A stretch of DNA of 64,000 nucleotides from positions 744,001 to 808,000 of the forward strand of contig JAHNUO010000009.1 of the NCBI GenBank assembly GCA_019787685.1, written 5' to 3'. Of the stretch, positions 13,826 through 27,385 are shown one piece after another. Under the pieces are notes generated by a model. The model ran no database searches and was not told the DNA's origin. It saw nothing but the letters and a program-made list of their open reading frames with translations. The stretch comes from Chiua virens. Its lineage: Eukaryota; Basidiomycota; Agaricomycetes; Boletales; Boletaceae. Position numbers and translations under genes: made by a program. Position 1 is the first letter of the stretch, and each line of letters starts with the position of its first letter.

Positions 13826-14415
13826 GCTAAAAAGAGGACGATCAGATGGGATGAACATGAACATTAGAGCGTGATTCGATGTTTGAACACCGAACGCGAT
13901 ATAGAAACTCGCGCAAAACGCGCAGAGGACACGGCTCAGACGCGACGAGGTCAAGAGGAGACACGTACATTGGGGATTAAGGAAAACGAAGTCGTTAAAG
14001 GATGGCGTTGAGACACGAATGGATGGTGTGGTCAAAAATGAGAACGTGCAGCCGGGTCAAGGGTGTTCGCTTATTTTTTCAAGCGGCGACTGATCTGGTG
14101 GCGGTGTCGATAATTCCCACACTTGACGCGAACACCCTGCATTTACGACAACAGATCATGTAAAAACGAGCGTGCATACGACCCACAGAGAAAGTCGTGT
14201 TGATGTTGTGGACCCGTTTACGCGTCGGACAATTCATACCAGGGCCGAACACTGGTCTGCTGTGCCTCGAGTTATGCTGTGTTTCATATCAGTTCGGCAT
14301 CGTCCCGGACAGTGTCCTAACTCTAAGCCACAGAGCGTAACCATGTCCCTGGCGCGCACTGGGTTTGACTTAACCCTGTGTCCCTGCGTGTGCAAAAGGT
14401 TGCTCTTCGCCCACC
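13826..14415. promoter_or_regulatory. Divergent promoter region, TUB2 and a membrane-protein gene
   Basis: The region lies head to head between the TUB2 start (13825, minus) and the next ATG (14416, plus). No gene is seen in it; pyrimidine-rich tracts are present but no single motif stands out. Confidence 0.5.
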
Positions 14416-16931
14416 ATGACTACCGTCGAGCGCTCGAATGCGAAAGAACGTGGATTCTCTCCACTCTCGCCCAAGTTTCAGCCTTCTGTGCACCAGATAC
14501 CGACACCAGGCGATGGCGTTGATCGGCCACCACGCTATGTACGTCTTATCTTTGCAATCTTTCATTGATTACTTACTGTCATTTGAACGACAGGAACCTT
14601 TCGTCCTCCACTTTTGGTTTGTAGCCGGGGTCGCATTACTCATGATAGTCTTTGGCATCGCACTGCAAGTCGCTTTACATATATCCAACACACAGAACGG
14701 TATGTACATCCGTCATGATTCAGAATCACCCCTCATGTAATGGCCGCAGGTTTTGCCGTTCCCGTTAAAAACGTCTTTAATATTGTATCCATTCAGTTTT
14801 TGACAGTAAGTGTAATAATTTGATTTGTCACTCTAGTGTCTGATATCAGAGATCTCAGTCGTTTTTCCCTTCACTTTTTGTTGTGCCTCTTGCATTCTTT
14901 TGGGATGTAGCCGATCAGATGCTCCGATGCTATCAGGTACGTCGGCGTGTGATGGCCCGGGTCTGTGCTGGTCTCAACGGCTCTCGGTAGCCATACGTGA
15001 CGTTGGTCCGGGGGAGGTCTCCTGCCGCGCGTAGTATCCTCATAGACTATGTGAGCCTTCATCCCCATATTTGAATGTACGCTGAACGAACAGATTAGGT
15101 TACCTCGAGGTATTATCCTCATTTCACATACACAAGGCTCTACGATACTGACAGTCTCGCAGCCGATTCGCCGTCGTCTATCATTCTTGGATGCACAAAC
15201 ATTATTTGATACACGTTTCGACGCTTATGGCATTTACCCTCGTGTTGCTACGGCCTCTGGCTAGCTCAATTTTCCAAGTGCGACAGGTTCCTTATACATC
15301 CGGTTAGTCTTGCGCACTCCTAAGAATTAGTTTTTTCTTGACTGGCACGCTGCAGATGCCACCGCTCTTGTCATGCGCACCATTGGCCTGTCGCCTACAA
15401 TAGACAATCTAGACGCTTTCTTTGCCTCCGCAGGAGTGAGTTATGTGTGTCCTCAAACAGGGTATTTTCACTTAAACTAGATCAGTTTTCCCTCGCTTCA
15501 GGTAGGCATCTCTCAGCGATTAGCGTAGGGTACACTCTTATTGTTCGCAGTCTACGACGACTTGGTAGATCCACCTTTCGTTCATGGGGTCTGGACCACA
15601 GCCCCATTCCAGGTATGATAACGACTCATCTAACCGATTTCGTTGAAACTCATCTCACTAAGGCTCCACCGGGTTCCTATCTTAATGGTACTCTCGCAAT
15701 AAATACCACTGCTATTCAAACGCAAGTAAATTGTGTTAGTCCCTCTTCGCTTAACGTGCACAGTGCGAATGGAAGCTATACTGCCTCTGCCACGTTCCCG
15801 GGTGGATGCTCTGCGAGCAACGTATTTAATTCAACGAACGGAGACGAGCAATACAACGTCGTCAATGCTAGCAGTTGTGCATCATCAGGCTCGGCCATTG
15901 TGTTTCAACCTGTTGTGTTTTGGTTTTACCTCAACACTAGCAGTCCCCAGGTAGCGAGCGTGTACTGTAACCCGACGATGAAAGTGTTCACGGTTGGGAC
16001 GTCAATGGATCTCAGCAATAGTGCACTCGGTCCTTGCACGATAATAGAACCCGCACAAGGTACCAATAACGTGACTGGAAGTCCTCAAAATGGGCGGCCG
16101 TATAACGGGTGGGCACTCCCCACGTTCGGTTTACTGAAAGCTATTTCTCATCTATCCCAGAGTCGTATTTAACCAAAGCACAAATGCCTATGTTTCCTCA
16201 AGAGCATCAGCCGTTAATTTTGGCATTCCGGATGCAATCTTTCGATATGCGGCTCAACAGCCTGGAGGACCATCGTCAGTTTTTCAAAATCAATATGGTT
16301 TCCTCAACGCCACCACGGCCATCTATGTGAGTATACAATGACTCAAGGGTACTATAATAGTCCTTTCTAACATGCGCAGACCAAACATCTCGCCATCGCT
16401 GCCCAGGACAATTATTTCCTTGCAGGGAACTTGACGATACCCGCTGGGCTCACTTCTAATGTACCACGTTTATTTGTAGAGTGAGACTCTCGGTGCCCTG
16501 CCTCCTGGCTCATCGGACTCATTCTTGCTTACAGAGCACTTCCCACTCATTTCCTTTCCCCCTTGCTCATCGTTATCGGGCTTATCGGATTTGTGGTGCA
16601 CTACTTGCATAACCGAGCTCGTCGCGAGCTGTGGCTAACCAGTCCTCCTGGTTCTATCGCTGCGATTGTATCGCTGACGTCTCGGTCTGGGTTTGGCGAA
16701 CTCTTGCTGCCTTACGACGACGAGCGGCGGATGGCGGATAACCTAGCTGGTTTGACGTTCTGTCTAGATCGGCGGACCGGCGCGATTGTCGCGGAGGAAG
16801 ACCTTGGGATGTCCGACAGTGCAGATGGAGTGGCGTTGTTGGGACGTAAAAGGCCATACGATGGTCCCACATACATAGTTGATGGTGATTCGCCGTCGGA
16901 CACACCACTCAAGGATTCGCATGCTCCTTGA
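14416..16931 (+). CDS. DUF3433-like multi-pass membrane protein
   Basis: The start ATG at 14416 gives a polar 41-residue N-terminus (SPLSPKFQPSVHQIPTPGDG), then a membrane segment (FVLHFWFVAGVALLMIVFGI) after intron 1. A second block reads SLFVVPLAFFWDVADQMLRCYQP, followed by a further hydrophobic stretch (LMAFTLVLLRPL) and a long Ser/Thr/Asn-rich, probably extracellular segment at about 15600-16140. A last membrane span (LIVIGLIGFVVHYL) precedes the cytosolic RSGFGELLLPYDDE and LDRRTGAIV blocks, ending in TGA 16929-16931. The order matches fungal DUF3433-type proteins whose role is unknown. At least ten introns are present; not all borders were fixed. The coding strand and extent are clear, the family name less so. 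Confidence 0.65.
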
Positions 16932-17300
16932 AGTACGATGGTGAATTGGAACATAGTATTTTCTGATTAGGCTTCTCTTGCTTGGACGTTCGGTTTTTCT
17001 GTGTACGATCTCCATAGTTATCACTATAGTATGTAGTACTTATGTATGTGCATTCGCACTATTCCCGCGAAGTCTATGGACGTGTTCTAGATTGCTTGCC
17101 ATGCGGACTTTTGCTTCAATGTTAGAATCTGCATTGCACGTGATTCATACACGACGCGATATATAGCAAACAGGTGTCAACAAGATATTTACATCTAATA
17201 TGATCAAGATATTTTTCTCTCCTCTTCTTTCTCTTCACCACCGCATGTCCTTGGTGAAGGGCAAAGAAGACAAGAACCCTTGAATCAATTCCTCAGAGCC
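16932..17300 (+). promoter_or_regulatory. URA2 upstream region
   Basis: The stretch runs from the end of the DUF3433-like gene to the URA2 start. A GATATATAGC stretch near 17157 could serve as a TATA element and a pyrimidine-rich TCTCTCCTCTTC tract lies near 17215. No open gene is seen. Confidence 0.4.
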
Positions 17301-20300
17301 ATGGCTAACCTTCATCGACCACCCATGTCGCGCTCCGTAAGCAAGGCAAATGGCAATCTCGTACAGCCAATCTGTTTCACTCCCATTCAAGCTCGGCACA
17401 CTCTTTTTGATGCTGTTCTAGAGTTATCCGATGGTACTGCCTGCCGAGGTATCAGCTTCGGCGCAGAAGAAAAAAGCGTGGCTGGCGAATGTGTCTTCCA
17501 GACCGGTTAGGCATTCTTACCTCATCCCGTCTACGCGAGTATCAACTGGACATTTACTTAGGTATGGTTGGGTACACCGAGTCACTCACGGATCCATCAT
17601 ACGAGGGTCAGATCTTGATCCTCACCTACCCTCTCATCGGCAACTATGGTGTTCCGGAGCGCTATCCCTCCTTGGACGAACTGCCGTCAGAGTTCGAGTC
17701 GTCGCGTATCCACATTGCCGCGCTGGTCGTGGGGTCATATTCGGAGGATTACAGCCATTTTCTAGCAAATTCCTCTCTGTGTGCTTGGCTAAAGGAGAGC
17801 GGTATCCCCGCCATTTATGGTGTTGACACGCGTGCACTTACCAAAAAGATTCGCGAGAACGGTTCGATGCTCGCAAGGGTTTTGGCGCGTAGACAAGGGA
17901 TCTCTCGTGGTCGCCTACGATCGCTCGCACCGGAACCTCAGCCGGGCTCGCGAGCGTCATCCCCGCATGCGTCATTGGCTTGGAGGGAGGATTACCTTGA
18001 CGTCCCTTTTCACGATCCTAACCAGGATAACCTTGTCGCCGCTGTATCGTTGAAGTCCCCGCGAATCTTCAAGCCAGCTACCAAACCACGCTCACACCCT
18101 TCTGGACGTACCATTCGTATCGTCGCCGTCGATGTTGGGATGAAGTACAATCAAATCAGGTGCTTCACGAACCGGGGGGTGGAGGTGAAAGTTGTCCCTT
18201 GGGACTATGATTTTGTCGAAGATCCCGAACCTTACGATGGACTTTTTGTGTCAAACGGGCCTGGCGACCCGTCCATGCTCACGGTCACAATTTCAGCGCT
18301 TTCATGCGCAATACAAAAAGGAGATAGACCTATCTTTGGTATCTGTCTCGGGCATCAGCTACTCGCCCTTGCTGCTGGTGCAAAAACGTCGAAGATGAAG
18401 TACGGTAATCGAGGTCACAACATCCCATGTACGGATGCGCTGTCGGGCAGGTGCTATATCACAAGTCAGAACCACGGCTACCAGGTCGACACGGATACCC
18501 TACCAAGTGGTTGGAAGGAGCTGTTCAAGAATGCCAACGACGGGAGTAATGAGGGTATCTACTGTGACAATAAACCCTTCTTCTCCGTACAATTCCATCC
18601 GGAGTCTACACCCGGTCCCCGTGACACCGAATTTCTCTTCGACGTCTTCATTCGAAACGTAGAAGATTGCATTTCTTCCAATTCCCTCGTTCCCATATCC
18701 CTTCCCGGCGGCCGGAAGGAGGAAAACGAGAAGCGAAACCCACATGCCAAGGTCCAAAAAGTGCTCATACTGGGTTCCGGTGGTCTGTCGATTGGACAAG
18801 CTGGGGAATTCGACTATTCCGGATCGCAAGCTATCAAGGCCCTCAAGGAGGAGGGTATATATACAATCCTCGTTAACCCCAACATAGCGACTATCGCAAC
18901 GTCAAGAGGCCTGGCTGACAAGGTTTACTTCCTCCCCGTGACTCCCGATTTTGTCCGGAAGATTATCAAATACGAGAAGCCTGACGGGATATACGTCACC
19001 TTCGGCGGCCAGACAGCCTTGAATGTTGGTATCAAGCTCAAAGACGAGTTCGCGTCTTTAGGCGTCCAAGTGCTCGGGACGCCCATCGAGACCATCATCA
19101 CCACGGAGGACCGCCAGTTATTTGCACAAGCTATGGAAAGTATCGGAGAACGCTGTGCCGAATCCAATACAGCTACTTCAGTCGAGGAAGCAATCGCTGC
19201 AGCCCGCGAGATTGGATTCCCAGTTATCGTGCGGGCCGCTTACGCGCTCGGCGGCTTGGGATCAGGTTTCGCGCAAAACGAGACTCAGTTACGCGCGTTA
19301 TGCAGCAAAGCGTTCGCGACCAGCCCTCAAGTCCTGGTCGAGAAAAGTATGAAAGGTTGGAAAGAGATCGAGTATGAAGTCGTCCGTGATTGCCGGGATA
19401 ACTGTATCACGGTCTGTAACATGGAGGTATGTGCCCTGTTAAAAAACCTCTCCCGTTGATTGACTTGGGAGTAGAACTTCGATCCTCTTGGCATACACAC
19501 CGGAGATTCCATTGTCGTCGCCCCATCGCAAACTCTCTCCGACGCTGATTACAACATGCTTCGCACCACCGCAATCAATGTCATCCGACATCTAGGTGTG
19601 ATTGGGGAGTGTAACATACAATATGCTTTGAACCCGTTCTCGAAAGAGTATTGTATCATTGAGGTTCGCGTCCGACGTTGGAGTAAGGGTCTGTACTCAT
19701 GCATACTCTAGGTCAATGCTCGTCTCTCAAGGTCGTCTGCACTGGCCTCAAAAGCTACCGGATACCCATTAGCTTTCATCGCTGCGAAACTGGGTCTTGG
19801 TGTCCCTCTCAACGAGATAAAAAATACAGTGACGAAAGTGACGAGTGCCTGTTTTGAGCCTAGCTTGGACTATGTCGTTGTCAAGATCCCTCGTTGGGAT
19901 CTCAAGAAGTTCAACCGCGTCAGTCATCTCCTGAGCAGTAGCATGAAGAGCGTTGGAGAAGTCATGAGTATTGGAAGGAATTTCGAGGAGACCATTCAGA
20001 AGGCCATTCGTGCGATCGATGATCAATTCCTTGGCTTCGCCAAAGTAAGGTCACCCTTTGCGTTACCAAGTAGCGTGTTAAAAATTTCTCCTGCAGAACG
20101 AATTTGTTGCGGATGTCGATGAAGAACTCCTGAATCCCACTGACAAGCGTATCTTCGCCATTGCTTCCGCGTTCCACCGGGGCTACAGTGTCGACAAGAT
20201 TTGGCAAGTGACGAACATTGACAAGTGGTTCCTGTCGAAACTTCAAAACATTCACCATATGGAAATGCGTCTAAGGTAATTTGAACTCTATCATGCCACT

Positions 20301-23300
20301 GCGCAAATCTAACTTCATGATCAGAGATTCCACTATCATCTCCATCACCAGCGAGATTCTGTTGCAGGCGAAGCAATTAGGCTTCTCCGATCGACTGGTG
20401 GCTAATTGCATCGGATCTACTGAGTTTGCTGTGCGTCGACTTCGTCAGGAAGTATCGATTTCCCCCTTTGTCAAGCAAATAGACACGGTTGCCGCTGAGT
20501 TTCCGGCGGTCACGAACTATCTTTATACCACCTACAGTGCAGCAGAACATGATATCTCTTTCCACGACCGTGGTGTCATGGTGCTTGGCTCTGGTGTTTA
20601 CAGAATTGGATCATCCGTGGAGTTTGACTGGTGTGCAGTCAGGGCTATTCGAACCCTTCGCGAGCAAGGCTTCCCCACGATCATGGTCAATTATAACCCA
20701 GAGACAGTCAGCACCGACTATGATGAAGCGGACCGCCTGTACTTTGAGAACATCAGCCTGGAGACGATCTTGGATATCTATGACGTCGAGCGCTCCAGAG
20801 GTGTCATCTTGTCAATGGGTGGACAGATGCCGAATAATATCGCCCTTCCGCTGTCCCGCCAGAACGTGAAAATCTACGGAACGTCACCAGAGATGATCGA
20901 CACTGCAGAGAATCGGTACAAGTTCTCTCGTATGCTGGACGAAATCGGTGTGGACCAACCACGTTGGAAGGAACTCACGAGCTTCGACGAAGCGCTCACT
21001 TTCTGTGAATCCGTCGGCTACCCTGTTCTTGTACGACCCTCCTACGTTCTTTCTGGTGCGGCGATGAATGTCGTGTCAACGGGGGACGATTTGTCAAATT
21101 ATTTGACCCAAGCAACCGCCGTTTCCCGCGAGCATCCCGTCGTTATCAGCAAATACATTGAACAGGCCAAGGAGATTGAAATGGATGCTGTAGCCAAGGA
21201 TGGTCAAATGATCATGCACTTCATCTCCGAACACGTCGAGAACGCAGGAGTGCACTCCGGCGACGCTACGTTGATTCACCCACCTCAAGACCTCGATCCC
21301 GCGACCGTCCGGCAGATCGAGGAAGCGACCGCGAAGATCGGAAACGCCTTAAATGTCACCGGACCGTTCAACATCCAGTTCATCGCAAAGAACAACGAGA
21401 TCAAGGTTATCGAGTGTAACTTGCGAGCCGCTCGGTCGTTCCCCTTCGTATCAAAGGTCACCGGGATTGACGCGATTGAGATGGCGACAAAGGTGATGGT
21501 TGGGATTCCTGTCGAACCTTACCCCGACCCTGGTCTTCCCGCGGACTACGTCGGTGTTAAGGTCCCCCAATTCAGCTTTAGTCGGTTGTCCGGCGCCGAC
21601 CCGGTGCTTGGTGTAGAGATGGCGTCCACTGGGGAGGTTGCTTGTTTTGGTCGTGATAAATACGAAGCGTACCTCAAGGCTCTCATCTCAACAGGCATCG
21701 TTCTACCGGAGAAAAACATCTTGTTTTCTGTCGGTAGCTACAGAGAGAAGCTAGAGATTCTTCCTTCTGTCCAAAAACTTTATGCCGCCGGATTCAACAT
21801 CTTTGCCACATCCGGAACGGCCGATTTCCTAACGGAGCATAATGTTCCTTGCAAGGTACGACTTGAATGGTTATCCTCGAGGGGTACTTAATCGCTCGTA
21901 GTATCTGGAGTCGCTTCCTGAGGGAAGCAGTGACCAGCAGAAATCCGAATACTCGCTTACTCAGCATCTGGCGAACAACCTCATCGACATGTACATCAAT
22001 CTTCCGTCGAAGAATAACTACCGCCGCCCAGCGAGTTACGCCAGCAAAGGTTATCGCACGCGAAGAATGGCAGTCGACTTTGCCATTCCCCTTATTACCA
22101 ACATCAAAAATGCCAAACTTCTTGCTGAAGCGTTGGTTCGCAAGTTGCCACTCGACGTGTCGAATGTCGACTCCAAGAGCTCGTATCTTACGCACGTGTT
22201 CCCAGGACTTGTCAATGTCGCCGCATTTGTCCCAAGAATCACCGCCATGTCTGGCGATGACAGTTTCGGTCAAGCGACACAGGCAGCTCTTTGTGCAGGG
22301 TTCACTACGTCCCTCATTCTACCTCACGGCGTGGACGGATCTATCACGGATGCTAATAGCCTGCAACAAGTCCAGGATATTGCGGGAAAGAACGCATACT
22401 GCAATTACGCGCTGAGCGTCGCCACGGCTAACGGCCAGGCGATACCGCTAGATGATGAATCCAAGCCCGACGTCAAGACCCTCTTCATAGCCTTCCACGA
22501 GCCCGCAGGCCCTCCGGCGATCTCCGCTGTCGCAGCTCATTTCGCTTCGTGGCCAGCCGAGAAGATGATCGTTGCGGATGCGAGAGGCTCTAATCTGGCA
22601 TCCGTCCTTCTCCTCGCCAGTCTTCACAATCGCTGCGTCCATATCACCGACGTTCGCAGCAAAGAGGACTTACTCTTGATTTCCCTTAGCAAGGCGAGAA
22701 ATCTCAAAGTCACTTGCGACGTCTCCGTCTATACCTTGTCCTTCACTCGTGACCAGTACCCAAAATCTACGATTCTTCCTTCCGCTGAAGACCAAGCTGT
22801 GTTCTGGAAGAATCTTGACGCGATCGATGCATTTTCTGTAGGAAATTTACCCTATCACTTGGCCGTGGAACAAGGAGAGACAGGCACTGCGTGGTCTGGC
22901 ATTGAAGAGACCATCCCGCTATTGCTCCATGCCGTCACCGCTGGACGGATCACACTCCAAGATATCCGAACGCGACTGTATGATAACCCAATTCGCATTT
23001 TTGGTCTTCCAGAACAAGCCAACACACATGTAGAGGTCGTCGTAGGACGCCGTTCTCAGTTCGTTTCTCGTGATGGTCGGTGGTCTCCGCTCGACAAGGG
23101 GACCGCGGTCGGATCCTTGCATAGGGTCGTGATGCATGGAAAGACTTTGTTCTTGGACGGAACGTTATCTCCAATAGCCACTGGCAAGGACGTCTCTGGT
23201 GCCACGATCTCTCGGCCTGTAGTCGAGCCTCGTGGGGTGACAGGTGCCTGTGGCGAAGCCAGAATTCGTCCCGAGCCATGCTCCTGTGAAGTCTGTTGAT

Positions 23301-24461
23301 ACACACCCGCCCGTTCACATTGCGCCTGGTTCACTGGGTGCCATCATACCATCTCTAGTCGCACACTCCTCACCCTGCTTTCCACCGCCGACATATTCTC
23401 ACAGTCAAACAGTTCAGCCAGCGAGACATATACGATCTCTTCTCCTTGGCCCACGAAATGCGACTCCAAGTGGAGCGTAATGGAACCCTTGATATCCTGA
23501 AGGGCAGAATTCTTTGCAACCTGTTCTATGAACCCTCGACTCGGACAAGCGCCTCGTTTGATGCAGCGATGAAGCGGTGCGGTGGTGAAGTCATTCACGT
23601 CAATGTTGATACGTCTTCCGTACAGAAAGGAGAGACTCTTGCGGACACAATCCGTACCGTTGGCTGCTATGCGGACGCGATCGTGATCAGACACCCCGAA
23701 GTTGGAAGTGCGCAACTAGCCGCAAAGTTCTCCCCGGTTCCGGTGGTGAATGCAGGCGATGGGATTGGAGAACATCCAACGCAGGCATGTGAAGTCGTGT
23801 CAATTTCTTGTGCGTTGACTCAGTTTATCCGCATAGGCACTCTTGGACATCTATACGATTCGGTCTGAGCTTGGAACCGTCAATGGACGTACGATCACTT
23901 TGCTCGGAGACTTGAAAAACGGACGCACTGTGCATAGTCTCGTGACCCTCTTGTGCCACTACGCCGTCCGTCTCAACTTCGTCGCACCTCAACCGCTGTC
24001 GATGCCGGCCAACGTGGTTTCTGCAGCACGCAAAGCCGGCGTCAGTGTACGAGTACTCGAATCCCTAGAAGAAGTGTTACCAGACACCGATGTCCTATAC
24101 GTGACCCGGATCCAGAAGGAGAGGTTCGCGAACGAATTAGAATGGCGAAAAGTCAAGGACTCGTACCGAGTCGATCATGCCCTGCTGTCAGCGCGCAAAA
24201 GAGGATATGATCGTGATGCACCCGCTTCCGAGAGTCAATGGCAAGCCACGTTTTATGTCTGTTTGAGATTGCAACCGTGCTGACCTTGGTTTAGAAATCG
24301 ATCCCCGAAGTCGACTTTGACTCGCGTCGTGCCGTTTATTTCCGTCAAATGCGATATGGACTATTTGTACGTGCCCGATATGATCGTCCCTTGGATGTGT
24401 TGTGATGAAATCCATGTAGATTCGGATGGCGTTGCTTGCCAGTGTGTTGGGAACAGTATAA
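17301..24461 (+). CDS. URA2: URA2: carbamoyl-phosphate synthetase / (inactive) dihydroorotase / aspartate transcarbamoylase
   Basis: The protein catalyses the first two steps of pyrimidine synthesis and is about 2,210 aa, the usual size for fungal Ura2. Exons: 17301-17505, 17562-19426, 19475-19663, 19712-20044, 20097-20275, 20325-21855, 21902 to about 23290, 23359-23784, 23837-24240, 24295-24366 and 24420-24461. Domains in order: glutamine amidotransferase (GICLGHQ cysteine; QFHPE), two CPSase halves ([35 protein letters not shown]), a UMP-regulated MGS region ([13 protein letters not shown]), a DHOase-like domain and ATCase ([31 protein letters not shown] end). The DHOase-like part lacks the metal-binding His pair, as in yeast. 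Intron 23785-23836 has a GC donor. Near the end the frame breaks: one extra base at about 24191 before the conserved [11 protein letters not shown], and an extra C at 24303-24306. Confidence 0.95.
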
Positions 24462-25438
24462 ATAGGTCTGGGTTGCCATTGCTACTTGGGATTGCTATCC
24501 GAGTTGACCGTGGGCATGCGGGATTTGAAGAAAATAGGATTGGTTAGCTTCTTGGCTACACGGATCCAGTACAGATGAAATGAAACAAGGTTATAGATAA
24601 TCATAGTCTACCCCAAAGCCATGCGAAAGCCTTGTTTTCTTATTGGTAGCGCCACGAATGCAAACTGCGTTAGCGTCTGAATCTTATTCTTCTGGTCTTG
24701 CCGCATCCCTGGAGTGACTCAGTCACGGTGAGCCCTCTGAATCCCGTACTTATGTAAGGGCCGGTGGCAGCCTCACTGGCTACTGTGGCACACGGTTGAC
24801 GGTGGCCCAGGTCCCAAAACAACATTGTGTCAGACCACTACGATGCAGGGAAAGACATCGGACGGAGCAAGGACGTCTCCGACAGTTCAAAGACGAGAAT
24901 CGTTCTAGAGTAAGATTCTCGACTCGCCGGCGGGTCCCATGCCAGTGCGTCCCTGGTGCCACAGTGATGTGAGGCTAGCATTTTGTCTAAACTGATCGCT
25001 CCAGGCTCGGGACAGCGACACCTAGAGATCGCATGACCAACGTCAAGGAATCAGATTCGGTGAGCTTGTTCATCCGAAGCATGGTGCAAACTTTCCAACG
25101 AACCTTCTCGCGCCATCGATCTACACAATACAGACTGCGACCATGTGTCACTAGTCACTGACAGTGCCTGGCAAGAACAATCAAGATTGATTTAGAATGT
25201 TCCTAGGTATCTCCCAGAAAATCACTGGCCACATGTCCTCAGTTCCCATCATGGGATCGATCTTTCCACACGTCCCAGGTCAACGGCGTTAGATGCCTCC
25301 GTTTCCCTCGACAGCACTGCTGCAGCACCGAGTGACGTCTGCACAAGCCAATGAAATGGACAGCACATATCATGGCGCCTTTGGAATGATTTATAGTACC
25401 TAGCTCCGTAGCGACCCAGCTATTCCGACTTCGCCTCC
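24462..25438 (+). promoter_or_regulatory. Region upstream of SLATT gene 1
   Basis: No gene is seen. Blocks in the last 300 bp (for example CAACGGCGTTAGATGCCTCCG and AAGCCAATGAAATGGACAG) recur in diverged form upstream of SLATT gene 2 (about 39170-39245) and partly gene 3 (about 41660-41740). The promoter was therefore duplicated with the genes. Confidence 0.55.
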
Positions 25439-26821
25439 ATGGACCACGAACCAACCTCGAATCCCTCTATGCCCGAGCCCTCGGGTAGCGAGCATCCCGT
25501 ACCACAGCCCGAACACAACCCTGTCACCCCTCTAATTGCGGAGCACAATAATGGCTATTCGGAGCACGGGAGTGGGAGCGGAGTACCCCATTCCGGGTCC
25601 ATGGCGGAACGGCGTCACCTCAGTCGATCAGAGGGTTATTCCACGGCAAATCCGAATGATCCTGATCTTGAACATGGCCTCGTGTTCCCGCCGCCTGCAC
25701 ACTCGTACAGTCAAGACGGGCAGAGACGCATGCGACGACAAACGGTTCAAGGTAGTTCGTCTACCATTGGCTTCCCCACGGCTGCTCGACATCCCTCTGA
25801 TCTCGATTGGATAGTCCCTTATAGTACGACATCAGTCAATCGGCACTTAGTTGAACAGAATCGGGCAGAACTAAACGGAACACATGGGATCCATGAATCT
25901 CGGAGTGTGCACCTCATTTCGGAGGAAGTTCAAAGAAAGGGTGGCTTGGCTTGGCTTGCATGCATACCTTGTAAGAGGGAGAAGAAGGTTAAAATAATTG
26001 AGACCCGGGTGAGTGCTATTTTGTTGGCACACGTCAGAGTAGAATGCTTACTTAACGGCATCATTACATTAATAGCAGTGGGATAGGAGTACCATAGGCG
26101 AGCGCCTTGCGCCAACCATCAAGAACGCAGAAGAGGAGAGGGAGAAATGTGCTGAAGCAGGTTTGTCTATGCGCATTCCCTGTCGCTTCCGTGCTAATAT
26201 GCGTCATCCTCCAGCACAGTGGAAGTCTTATGCTATCAATGTCGCGATTGGCTTGCAGGTATTGTTGGGGGCTCTGACGACGGCACTCGCAGCCGCGGTC
26301 GCGAGTGCCAAACAGGCAAGTGTTTTCTACGCTTGATTTCACATCATTTGTTAACCTTGGGGATGAAATAGGCGCAAATTTCAACTGCGATTTTGGGTCA
26401 GTGAGATATAGACTCAGATCGATCTATGGATTAACCCTTTGTTATAGGCAGTCTCTCTACACTGGTTGCTGCCTACTTGGCCCGTGTGCGAGGTTCCGGA
26501 GAGCCCGAGTTATCCATCATGCGAGTGAAGGACCTCGAACACTTTATACGAGATTGCAGGGCCTTCGAACTCGACCATGGTCACGAACGCGCTTCCAAGG
26601 ACTATCATAACTGTCCTCTGAATAAACGACTGATGGAACTGAGACAAAAATTCGAAAATTTGCTTGGTGATGCCAATGGGTACGTGAGGTTGAGCGTCTC
26701 GATAGTTCATTGTCGTTGCTGAATATCTCTTTTATCATCTTAAAGGGAGAGGAAACTGTCTGCCACTGGAGTCGGCCCCGCTGGCAAAGAAACCAATTCT
26801 ACTAAAGCCCCCACTGCATAA
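25439..26821 (+). CDS. Fungal SLATT-domain (2TM effector-like) protein 1
   Basis: Six exons (25439-26008, 26076-26160, 26215-26315, 26372-26396, 26448-26679, 26746-26821) give 362 aa in frame. The first half is a polar, Pro/Ser/His-rich, probably disordered tail opening MDHEPTSNPS and closing with a basic PCKREKKVK patch. The C-terminal half fits the fungal SLATT domain: an ERLAPTIKNAEEEREK helix, a first membrane span (YAINVAIGLQVLLGALTTAL), a second (ILGSLSTLVAAYLAR) and an amphipathic tail (GSGEPELSIMRVKDLEHFIRD; LRQKFENLLGDANG). In bacteria SLATT proteins are predicted pore-forming effectors in nucleotide-signalled defence; that role in this fungus is only inference. Intron 26316-26371 has a GC donor (CAG|GCAAGT). 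Paralogues lie at 39347 and 41853. Confidence 0.85.
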
Positions 26822-26927
26822 ATTGGATGCTTTCCCTTTCCTCCTGGTAAATTAGTTCCTATTGCTATACGAAGTGTTCTTTCCTTTCCTTTAGTCTATT
26901 CCCATCCAAACCGACACATTGACTCAT
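26822..26927 (+). other. Proximal 3' flank of SLATT gene 1, cut by Plavaka
   Basis: This is the short 3' region of SLATT gene 1. Its continuation is found 9.7 kb away at 36651, on the other side of the Plavaka insertion. Confidence 0.65.
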
Positions 26928-27385
26928 CAGGAAAAAACTCACTCCATAAATTGTGCATAATAATGTATAATAATCAGATTTATGGGATTTATGCATAAAA
27001 TAGACAGGTCCCCATAAAATCGTGCATGTAGTATTTTCATTGTACGGATGTCATATGTGTTTGAGTATGCTCAAGTATGTCGACTATGTGAGCGATGCAG
27101 ATTGATGGATAATGTTCAACTATTATATTTCGTGATGTGCCAGTGATATGGTATGATGTAGATATAGCAGAATGGTCACGACGGCCACGAAATGAGTGCC
27201 AGGGAGTATTACGAAGATGTTAGAATGAATGTGGGGGAGTGCAACAGGGAAGTTGAAGATTAAACGTGCATATAAAATGTGGATTGAAACCTGTAGATGA
27301 CTCTTTCCATGAACATGCTTGCAGCGACATCAATCCACCTCCATGCTTGCAATATCAGCCTTTTTTGCCACATCCAATTTGTCCT

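Noticed and set aside
24185..24310. Programmed frameshifting in URA2
   Set aside because: Two separate shifts with no slippery site or stem-loop, and similar extra bases in unrelated genes, make error or decay simpler.
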